The notes under the pieces: model-generated
Seen by the model: the letters and a program-made list of their open reading frames with translations, nothing else
What the model was told of the DNA's origin: nothing
Databases searched by the model: none
Made by a program: the position numbers and the translations under genes
Assembly: GCA_028288765.1 (NCBI GenBank)
Contig: JAQGHQ010000338.1
Span: 1 to 39,141 of the forward strand
Direction: 5' to 3'
Length of the DNA stretch: 39,141 nucleotides
From: Gemmataceae bacterium
GTDB taxonomy: Bacteria > Planctomycetota > Planctomycetia > Gemmatales > Gemmataceae
In this document: in pieces, positions 33,511-39,141 of the stretch
Position numbering within the stretch: the first letter of the stretch is position 1
Layout of the letters: every line of letters starts with the position of its first letter

Positions 33511-34064
33511 ACCACCCGCCTCCCGGGCCGGGTACACCCGATCCGCTGGCGGAATCCCTGGCCCGACTCGAACCGTCCCCGGCCGCGCTGAACCGCGACC
33601 GGCTGATGTTCCGGGCCGGGGCCGAGTCCCGCCGGACCGTGGTCCGGCTGTGGCAGCTCACCGCCGGGCTCATGGCCGCGGTCGGGTTCTTCGCCGGGAT
33701 GTACTACAGGTCCCCGGCCACGATCGAGCGGGTGGTGTACGTCGACCACCACCCGGCGAGCGCGACCACGATCCCGCCCCGTTCCCCGGGGGAGGGTCAG
33801 CCGGCCCCGCTCCCGGGAGCCGTCGCCCCCATCGCCCCGCCGATTTCTGCGCCGGAAACGCCCTCGCCGGCGCGGGAGTACCCGCCGGCGACGATCCACG
33901 CCGAGCCGGGCGGTGACGTCGTCGAGTGGCTTCAGATCCGGAACGCCGTGCTGACCGGCGGGCTCGGGTTCCTCCCCGACCCCGGCCGCCAGCCGTCGCC
34001 CGCTCACATCGGGCTCGACCAGCCCGGGTCGCTCCCTCGCGGGGTCGATATCGCCCCGAAGTGA
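33486..34064 (+). CDS. Single-pass membrane protein, putative sigma-factor partner
   Basis: 192 aa from the ATG at 33486, with AGGTG upstream; a second ATG at 33507 forms an ATGA overlap with the sigma stop, so either start means translational coupling. An N-terminal cytoplasmic segment of about 55 residues (NHPPPGPGTPDPLAESLARL) precedes one membrane helix (LWQLTAGLMAAVGFFAGMYY, about 58-77). The rest is a proline-rich outer region (PPRSPGEGQPAPLPG). The topology and gene position fit an anti-sigma factor, but no zinc-binding H-x3-C-x2-C motif of ZAS-type anti-sigmas is present. The role is therefore inferred from context only. A palindromic C-rich repeat follows directly. Confidence 0.72.
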   Translation: MSRDPDKMNHPPPGPGTPDPLAESLARLEPSPAALNRDRLMFRAGAESRRTVVRLWQLTAGLMAAVGFFAGMYYRSPATIERVVYVDHHPASATTIPPRSPGEGQPAPLPGAVAPIAPPISAPETPSPAREYPPATIHAEPGGDVVEWLQIRNAVLTGGLGFLPDPGRQPSPAHIGLDQPGSLPRGVDIAPK

Positions 34065-34069
34065 CGAGG

Positions 34070-34163
34070 AAACCCCTCCCCCGGCCCCTCCCCTGAGAAG
34101 GGAGAGGAGGCAGGCTCGGGTCCGGCTCCCCCTTGCTTTCCAAGGAAGGGGTTGGGGGGTTAG
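34070..34163. repeat. C-rich/G-rich palindromic repeat
   Basis: The left side AACCCCTCCCCCGG (from 34071) and the right side AAGGGGTTGGGGGGTT (to about 34161) form an imperfect inverted repeat with an internal CCCCTCCC...GGGAGAGG hairpin. It fills most of the 134-bp gap between the membrane-partner gene and the next coding region. Similar C-rich repeats are dispersed in many G+C-rich genomes, by general knowledge. Confidence 0.7.
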
Positions 34164-34198
34164 GTTCTTCGGTTCCGCAACGCCAGAGCATCACCGCC

Positions 34199-35707
34199 AT
34201 GACCCGGCTCCCCGCCTGCGCCATTCTCGCCGCCGCGGCGTTCGTCGTCATGGCCCAGCCGCCCGCCCCCCCGAACGTCGAGCCGGCCAAAGCCGCCCCC
34301 CCGGCCGCGAACCCGCCCGCCTCGCAGGCCCACATCATCACTCTGATTGTGTCCCCGGCGGCGGCCCCGACCCCCGCGCTGAAGTTCGAGCTCCTCCCCC
34401 GGCTCCGCGACCGCACCCCCGGGAACGCCGCCCTCGACTACCACCGGGCGTACATCCTCCGCCCGACCTGGCCCCGCGACCCGGCCGAGTCCCGCAAGCA
34501 GGACGAAATGGTCTCGAAGTGGGAAGATTCCCCGGTCGATCAGCTCCCGGTCGCCGAGGTGAAGAAGTTCCTCGCCGGGTACGCGGGCACGTTCAAATCC
34601 CTCGACCAGGGGTCCCGGTGCGACCGGTGCGACTGGGAGCTCATCCGCAAGCTCCACACCGACAGCATTGGGATGCTCCTCCCGGAGATCCAGGCGAACC
34701 GGGAGCTGGCCCGGTTCCAGAAGCTCCGCATCCGAGCCGACCTCGCCGGGAACGACTTCGCCGCCGCCTCCCGGGATCTCCAGACCGGGTTTCGGCTGGC
34801 GAAGGACGTGGGCGAGGGCCCGACCCTGATCCAGATGCTGGTCGGGCTCGCGATCGCCGCGGTCTTTACCGGCGAGGTGGACCAGTTCGTCCAGCGGCCG
34901 GACGCCCCGAACCTGTACTGGGCCCTGGCCACCCTCCCCCGGCCGTTCGTCGATCCCCGTCCCGGCTTGGAGGGCGAGGCGATGCTGTTCGAGACCCTGT
35001 TCCCGAACGCGAAGGAGTTCGAAAAGGGGCCGGTCTCGACCGACCGGGCGAACCAGATGCTCGAGGACACGCTCGGGGCCTTCCGCCGGACGGCCGGGGG
35101 CGAGGGCATGCCGTCCGGGTTCGAGTCGGTAGCCGGCAAGCTCGGGTTGACCGCGTACGTCGCCCTGCACTACCCGGACGCGAAGAAACAGCTGATCGCG
35201 CTGGGCCGCCCGGCGGCCGAGGTGGACAAGATGCCCCCGGCCCAGGTGGTCGCGCTCCGGTCGGTGACCCTGATCCGGGCGCTGACCGACGACCAGGCGA
35301 AGTGCTTCAGCCTGCCGTACCCACAGGCCCGGGCCGAGCTCGCACGGGTGCAGGCCCGGACGGCGACCGTGGTGAAGGAGAACCAAACCGACGTACTGAT
35401 CCAGCTGTTCTCGCTCACTCTCCCGGCGATGGAGAAAGTATACCAGGCCCACACCCGGACCGACCGCCGGCTGGCCGGGCTGCGGGCGGTGGAGGCGGTC
35501 CGGATGTACGCCGCGGCGAACAACGGTCAGATCCCGAAGCAACTGGCCGACGTCACCCTGGTCCCGGTCCCGGACGACCCAAATACCGGCAAGCCGTTCG
35601 AGTACGCCGCCGACGGAAAGACATTCACCCTGACTGCCCCGGCCACGGCCGGAGAGCAAGCGAACTCGTCGAACAGCTTCCGGTACGTGGTCACGATCCG
35701 GAAGTGA
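34199..35707 (+). CDS. Secreted planctomycete hypothetical protein
   Basis: 502 aa from the ATG at 34199, which yields a signal peptide (TRLPACAILAAAAFVVMA, then QPP). An in-frame start at 34133 lies inside the palindromic repeat and is rejected. After a Pro/Ala-rich stretch the body is helical: NAALDYHRAYILRPTWPRD, LRIRADLAGNDFAAASRDLQ, TLIQMLVGLAIAAVFTGEV. A C-x2-C pair (CDRCDW, about 142-145) is notable. The C-terminus (LRAVEAVRMYAAANNGQIPK, DDPNTGKPFEYAADGKTFTL) resembles endings seen in other planctomycete secreted proteins. There is no catalytic motif. It follows the sigma-factor pair on the same strand and is a possible regulon member. The function is unknown. Confidence 0.82.
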   Translation: MTRLPACAILAAAAFVVMAQPPAPPNVEPAKAAPPAANPPASQAHIITLIVSPAAAPTPALKFELLPRLRDRTPGNAALDYHRAYILRPTWPRDPAESRKQDEMVSKWEDSPVDQLPVAEVKKFLAGYAGTFKSLDQGSRCDRCDWELIRKLHTDSIGMLLPEIQANRELARFQKLRIRADLAGNDFAAASRDLQTGFRLAKDVGEGPTLIQMLVGLAIAAVFTGEVDQFVQRPDAPNLYWALATLPRPFVDPRPGLEGEAMLFETLFPNAKEFEKGPVSTDRANQMLEDTLGAFRRTAGGEGMPSGFESVAGKLGLTAYVALHYPDAKKQLIALGRPAAEVDKMPPAQVVALRSVTLIRALTDDQAKCFSLPYPQARAELARVQARTATVVKENQTDVLIQLFSLTLPAMEKVYQAHTRTDRRLAGLRAVEAVRMYAAANNGQIPKQLADVTLVPVPDDPNTGKPFEYAADGKTFTLTAPATAGEQANSSNSFRYVVTIRK

Positions 35708-35868
35708 CCGGCCCGCGGGCGGCGGGCCGCGCGTCCCGATTCCGGCCCCCACCCGGATCGACCCGGTTCCTTGTCCCGGGCCGGCGGTCCCAATATTCCA
35801 CCCCCGCGGGCGAATCACCTCTCGCGCGCCCCGATTCCCTTCGTGTCCACTCTCAGAAGGAGCCTCCC

Positions 35869-37803
35869 ATGTGCCGCATCGGATGGTCAGGCGCTCTCAT
35901 GCTGATCGCCGCCGCGACCCCGCCCGCCCGGGCCGAGCTCCCCCCGCTCATCCCCCGCGACGTGCTGTTCGGCAACCCGGACCGGGCCGGCCCCCAGCTC
36001 TCCCCGGACGGCAAGCACATCGCCTACCTCCGTCCGGACGACAAGAACGTCCTCCAGGTGTGGGTGCGGACGGTGGGGAAGGACGACGACGCGGCCGTCA
36101 CCCAGGACCCGAAGCGGGGCATCCGGCAGTACTTCTGGGCGTTCGACAACAAGCACCTGCTCTACCTCCAAGACGCGGGCGGGGACGAGAACTTCCACCT
36201 GTACGCGGTCGATCTGGGGGCGAAGAAGACCCGCGACCTGACGCCGTTCCCCGGGGTCCGGGTGCAGGGCGTCGACCTCGAGCCGAAGGTCCCGGACCAG
36301 ATCGTGATCGGGCTGAACAAGCGGACCAAGGGCCTGTTCGACGCCCATCGGGTCACGCTCTCCACCGGCGAGGTGAAGCTTGACACCGAGAATCCGGGGA
36401 CGGTCGTCGGATGGACCACCGACGCCGACTTCCAGATCCGGGCGGCGACCTCGGCGAAGCCGGCCGGCGGGTACGACCTGCTCGTCCGCGACAAGCCGGG
36501 GGCCGAGTGGAAGACGGTGAAGTCGTGGCCCAGCGAGGAGCAGGGGGCGCCGGTCCTGTTCGGCACCGACCCGAACACCCTGTACCTGATCGCGAACGAC
36601 AACGCGAACGCCACGCGTCTGGTGAAGCTCGACCTCGCCACCGGGAAGGAAGAGGTCGTCGCCGCGGACAAGGAGTACGACGTCGGCGGGGTGATGGTCG
36701 ACGACAAGCGGCGGGTGCCGGTGGCCGCGTCCTTCACCCGGGCCCGGACCGAGTGGCAGGCGCTCGACCCCGCCGTGAAGGCGGACCTCGAAACCCTCAC
36801 CAAGCTCCGCCGGGGCGATTTCTCGGTCACCAGCAAGACGACGGACGACACGAAATGGCTGGTCGGGTACACGACCGACGACGGCCCGACCGCGTACTAC
36901 CTGTACGACCGCGGGGCGAAGACGGCCGCCTTCCTGTTCGTGAACAACTCGAAGCTGGAGAAGGTGACGCTCGCCCGCACCGAGCCGGTCGAGTTCACGG
37001 CGAAGGACGGGCTGACGATCCGCGGCTACCTGACCAAACCGGCCGGGGTCGAGGCGAAGAACCTGCCGGCGGTGCTGTACGTCCACGGCGGGCCGTGGGC
37101 CCGGGACTCGTGGGGGTACAACCCGGCGGTGCAGTGGCTGGCGAACCGCGGGTACGCCGTGTTGCAGGTGAATTTCCGGGGCTCGACCGGGTACGGGAAG
37201 GCGTTCCTGAACGCCGGGAACCGGGAGTGGGCCGGGAAGATGCATCAGGACCTGATCGACGGAATGGACTGGCTGGTGAAAGCCGGGGTGGCGGACCCGA
37301 AGAAGGTGGCGATCATGGGCGGGAGCTACGGCGGGTACGCGACGCTGGTCGGGCTGACCTTCACCCCGGACGTGTTCGCCTGCGGGGTGGACATTGTTGG
37401 CCCGAGCAGCATCCCAACCCTCCTCCGGAGCATCCCGCCGTACTGGGCGCCGATGAAGGCGGTTTTCACCAAGCGGGTGGGCGACCTGGAGAAGGAGGAG
37501 GAGTTCCTGAAGGCGCGGTCGCCGCTGTACATGGCGGACCGGATCACGAAGCCGCTGTTGATCGGCCAGGGGGCGAACGACCCCCGGGTGAAGCAGGCGG
37601 AGAGCGACCAGATCGTGGAGGCGGTGCGGAAGGCGAAGAAAGAGGTGCGGTACGTGGTGTACCCGGACGAGGGGCACGGGTTCGCCCGGCCGGAGAACCG
37701 GCTGCACTTCTTCGCGATCGCCGAGGAGTTCCTAGCAACGCACCTCGGTGGCCGGGCCGAGCCGGTCGGCGACCTGAAGGGCCACACCGGGCAGATCAAG
37801 TGA
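35869..37803 (+). CDS. S9 family prolyl-oligopeptidase-type peptidase
   Basis: 644 aa from the ATG at 35869, with AAGGAG 6 nt upstream; the open frame extends far upstream but that part is an out-of-frame shadow of the preceding gene. A signal peptide (SGALMLIAAATPPARA) indicates export. Residues about 30-390 form a beta-propeller lid (LSPDGKHIAYLRPDDKNVLQ, YFWAFDNKHLLYLQD). The alpha/beta hydrolase domain (about 395-625) has HGGPWARDSWGY as oxyanion region, nucleophile S486 in MGGSYGGYA, D571 in GANDPRV and H603 in DEGHGF, a complete catalytic triad. Such enzymes cleave short peptides, usually after Pro or Ala (DPP IV/acylaminoacyl-peptidase type). It is probably periplasmic and used for peptide scavenging or turnover. 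Confidence 0.95.
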   Translation: MCRIGWSGALMLIAAATPPARAELPPLIPRDVLFGNPDRAGPQLSPDGKHIAYLRPDDKNVLQVWVRTVGKDDDAAVTQDPKRGIRQYFWAFDNKHLLYLQDAGGDENFHLYAVDLGAKKTRDLTPFPGVRVQGVDLEPKVPDQIVIGLNKRTKGLFDAHRVTLSTGEVKLDTENPGTVVGWTTDADFQIRAATSAKPAGGYDLLVRDKPGAEWKTVKSWPSEEQGAPVLFGTDPNTLYLIANDNANATRLVKLDLATGKEEVVAADKEYDVGGVMVDDKRRVPVAASFTRARTEWQALDPAVKADLETLTKLRRGDFSVTSKTTDDTKWLVGYTTDDGPTAYYLYDRGAKTAAFLFVNNSKLEKVTLARTEPVEFTAKDGLTIRGYLTKPAGVEAKNLPAVLYVHGGPWARDSWGYNPAVQWLANRGYAVLQVNFRGSTGYGKAFLNAGNREWAGKMHQDLIDGMDWLVKAGVADPKKVAIMGGSYGGYATLVGLTFTPDVFACGVDIVGPSSIPTLLRSIPPYWAPMKAVFTKRVGDLEKEEEFLKARSPLYMADRITKPLLIGQGANDPRVKQAESDQIVEAVRKAKKEVRYVVYPDEGHGFARPENRLHFFAIAEEFLATHLGGRAEPVGDLKGHTGQIK

Positions 37804-37981
37804 CTGCCCCGGCACCCCAACCGGAGAACTGGTCCGTATCCCTCCTGAAACCCGGTTTCTCTGCACTCGATCGAATCTGCCGCCGGATGGGAAGGCCTAA
37901 CTGCGGCTCGATTCCTACTTCTTGATCGACCAACGGGACCGCGACAAGCCCGTTGATAGGTTCAGAAGCAAACAGCTGCTC

Positions 37982-38058
37982 AGTCACTTTGTCTGAGTTT
38001 TGCTGTTGACACGTCAGTCATGCTGTCTTACCCTTGAAAGCCGTCAGCATCTCTGACG
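37982..38058 (+). promoter_or_regulatory. Three operator-like dyads at 30-bp spacing upstream of the BlaI gene
   Basis: Three 17-bp dyads share the pattern GTCA-N6/7-CTG. Copy 1 (37982-37998) is AGTCAC-TTTGT-CTGAGT, copy 2 (38012-38028) is CGTCAG-TCATG-CTGTCT and copy 3 (38042-38058) is CGTCAG-CATCT-CTGACG, a perfect dyad. Starts are exactly 30 bp apart, close to three helical turns, so bound dimers would lie on one DNA face. Copy 2 fills the spacer of the promoter at 38006-38034. The binding protein is inferred to be the downstream BlaI-family repressor. Confidence 0.6.
38006..38034 (+). promoter_or_regulatory. Sigma-70-type promoter of the BlaI gene
   Basis: TTGACA (38006-38011), a 17-bp spacer and TACCCT (38029-38034) lie 42 bp before the BlaI start codon. 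The -35 is perfect and the -10 matches 3 of 6 (T, A and the final T). The predicted transcription start near 38041 would coincide with operator copy 3, so repression by blocking polymerase is plausible. Confidence 0.55.
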
Positions 38059-38076
38059 TCTTGTCCGGGGGAATGG

Positions 38077-38496
38077 ATGGCCGAACACGAGCCGTCGTCC
38101 GGCGGGTCGGACCCGCCCGGGGTGAGCAACGCCGAACTGCGGGTCCTCCAGTCCTTGTGGGACCACGGGCCGAGCACCATCCGCCAGTTGACCGAGCGCC
38201 TCTACCCGGCGGTCACACCGGCCAACTACGCGACCGTCCAGAAACTATTGGAGCGGTTGGAAAAAGACCGGTGCGTCCGCCGCGACCGGACGGACACCCC
38301 GCACGTGTTCGCCGCGGCGATCACCCGCGACACGTACATCGGCGGCCAGCTCCGGGCGATGGCCGAGCGGCTGTGCGGCGGGTCGCTCACCCCGCTCCTG
38401 ACCCACCTGGTCAAGACCGAGTCGCTATCCGCGAAGGAGCGGAGCGATCTCCGCAAGATGCTCGACCGGCCGGGGATGTCGCCCGGCCCATCGTAA
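38077..38496 (+). CDS. blaI: BlaI/MecI/CopY family transcriptional repressor
   Basis: 139 aa from the ATG at 38077, with GGGGGA 5-10 nt upstream; an ATG at 38073 is in another frame. Residues about 15-75 are the winged helix-turn-helix typical of the family (VSNAELRVLQSLWDHGPSTI, ANYATVQKLLERLEKDRCVR, then RDRTDTPHVFAAAITRD). The C-terminal half is the dimerisation helix region (LTPLLTHLVKTESLSAKERS). Members repress a nearby operon as dimers and are inactivated by proteolysis triggered by the M56 membrane sensor. That sensor is encoded 166 bp downstream. In planctomycetes such pairs are common and mostly not linked to beta-lactamase; no lactamase gene is seen here. Confidence 0.92.
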   Translation: MAEHEPSSGGSDPPGVSNAELRVLQSLWDHGPSTIRQLTERLYPAVTPANYATVQKLLERLEKDRCVRRDRTDTPHVFAAAITRDTYIGGQLRAMAERLCGGSLTPLLTHLVKTESLSAKERSDLRKMLDRPGMSPGPS

Positions 38497-38662
38497 CGCC
38501 CGGGTAACAGTCGCTGGATTTCCGCGAGGAATTTCGACGCAATAGGGTGCTTGAGGGCAATAGAAGGGAAGACGCCATCTTCCCCTTGCCCGGGCGACCG
38601 GCAGCTGCGCGCACACATCGGGTTCGGGGCCGACCACTTGTTCCGTGGGCCGAGGCAGAATC

Positions 38663-39141
38663 ATGGCCGCTGCTGTGCTGGAACTCGGGCTGAGCAACCT
38701 GATCGTGGCCGCCGTCCTGGCGGTGCTCGCACTCGCCGCCGGGCGGTGGGGCAAGCGGCCCGCCCTGACTCACGCCCTGTGGCTCCTCGTCCTCCTGAAG
38801 ATGGTCACCCCGCCGGTGATCGACCTGCCCGTCCGGTTGCTGCCGGCCGCGCCGGTTGCCCTGCCGCCGGCCCCGGCCGACGCGGGTCAGCTGCGCGGGA
38901 CCGACGCCCCGCCCCCGCCTGTGAACCCGGTGACCTTGCCCGATCCGGCCCGTCCGGGGGTCGCGGACGCGGGGGGCGCTCGACAGGCCCTTCCTCCCGT
39001 GTTCGCCACGCGGAAGGTCAACGAACTCGACACGCCGCCCGAGCCGGTGGCCGCCGTGAGGGCCGGTGCCACAACGGCGCCCGCGCCCGCCACAACGAGC
39101 GCCCGGCCGCCGGCGGGCGTCCCGCTCTTTCCGCTCGGCCC
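38663..39141 (+). CDS. blaR1: M56 family (BlaR1-like) membrane sensor/peptidase, truncated by window end
   Basis: The first 159 codons are present and the frame is still open at the last base. The ATG at 38663 has GAGG 8 nt upstream. The sequence starts with membrane helix 1 (LSNLIVAAVLAVLALAAG), a short loop (RWGKRPALTH) and helix 2 (ALWLLVLLKMVTPPVID), the usual N-terminus of planctomycete M56 proteins. A Pro/Ala-rich loop of more than 100 residues follows (VALPPAPADAG, PPPPVNPVTLPDPARPG). The HExxH zinc-peptidase motif would lie beyond the window and cannot be confirmed. The family's role is to sense an envelope signal and trigger cleavage of the partner BlaI repressor. It is probably co-transcribed with the BlaI gene. 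Confidence 0.85.
   Translation, partial: MAAAVLELGLSNLIVAAVLAVLALAAGRWGKRPALTHALWLLVLLKMVTPPVIDLPVRLLPAAPVALPPAPADAGQLRGTDAPPPPVNPVTLPDPARPGVADAGGARQALPPVFATRKVNELDTPPEPVAAVRAGATTAPAPATTSARPPAGVPLFPLG

Noticed and set aside
34519..35868. Long plus-strand open frame running into the S9 peptidase
   Set aside because: The first 450 codons are a second-frame shadow of the secreted protein at 34199-35707, with Arg/Pro/Gly-rich translation typical of G+C-rich shadows. The S9 start at 35869 has its own AAGGAG and signal peptide.
37796..37987. 63-aa minus-strand open frame between the S9 peptidase and the BlaI gene
   Set aside because: It reads fairly protein-like but has no ribosome-binding site, overlaps the end of the S9 gene and runs into operator copy 1. 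It could be a gene remnant but is not supported.
38077..39141. Beta-lactam resistance locus
   Set aside because: BlaI and M56 family genes are present, but there is no beta-lactamase or PBP2a-type gene nearby. In planctomycetes such pairs are common and have other or unknown targets.

Overview
The window is very G+C-rich chromosomal DNA that fits a planctomycete of the Gemmata/Fimbriiglobus group (family Gemmataceae). This placement is inferred from several traits. A secreted FG-GAP protein starts with the L-x-x-L-E-x-R-x-x-P type of N-terminus common in planctomycete surface proteins. There are TPR arrays ending in an ATCP...RDG...ACELTD module, secreted Asp-box and PQQ propeller proteins, a BlaI/M56 pair with a proline/alanine-rich M56 loop, and many palindromic intergenic repeats. 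No phage, insertion sequence, CRISPR array, rRNA or convincing tRNA was seen.

Layout. 1-4345 (+): the 3' part of a Cys-rich HEAT-like protein, a zinc-ribbon membrane protein and a secreted TIG/FG-GAP protein. 4560-10574 (-): a tightly overlapping three-gene two-component operon made of a PAS histidine kinase, a double-receiver protein and a hybrid kinase with receivers at both ends. It has a promoter-like region with a dyad in a 20-bp spacer. 11183-15973: a DUF1697 protein, two adjacent paralogous TPR genes (-) and a ribokinase-type sugar kinase (+). 16107-19478 (-): a large secreted Asp-box (sortilin/Vps10-like) propeller protein. 19887-24969 (+): a HTH protein, a mosaic secreted/membrane/PQQ propeller protein carrying an in-frame palindromic element, about 1.1 kb without a convincing gene and with an A+T-rich island, and a PRC-barrel protein. 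25485-29012 (+): dnaE, the replicative DNA polymerase III alpha subunit and the clearest housekeeping anchor. 29510-32750 (-): a metallo-beta-lactamase-fold hydrolase translationally coupled to a YkgJ-type Cys-cluster protein, preceded by a zinc-ribbon membrane protein. 33010-39141 (+): an ECF-like sigma factor overlapping a single-pass membrane partner, a secreted planctomycete protein, an S9 prolyl-oligopeptidase and a BlaI repressor followed by the start of an M56 (BlaR1-like) sensor.

How the genes work together. Three signalling modules stand out: the three-gene phosphorelay, the sigma/membrane-partner pair and the BlaI/M56 pair. The BlaI gene is preceded by a good sigma-70-type promoter and three copies of one dyad spaced exactly 30 bp apart, which look like stacked autoregulatory operators. 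The rest is mostly cell-surface or periplasmic proteins and one core replication gene.

The structure least explained by genes is a set of palindromic elements. Three intergenic copies share the terminus GTGGGGGCAAGTTTCC (or close variants) but differ inside. Another is a cruciform whose arms are themselves palindromes. Two more have imperfect 7-bp repeats in inverted arms, and one of these lies in frame inside a coding region. A C-rich/G-rich inverted repeat follows the sigma-partner gene. These are the best candidates for something under-described. No wholly new multi-gene system is demonstrated here.
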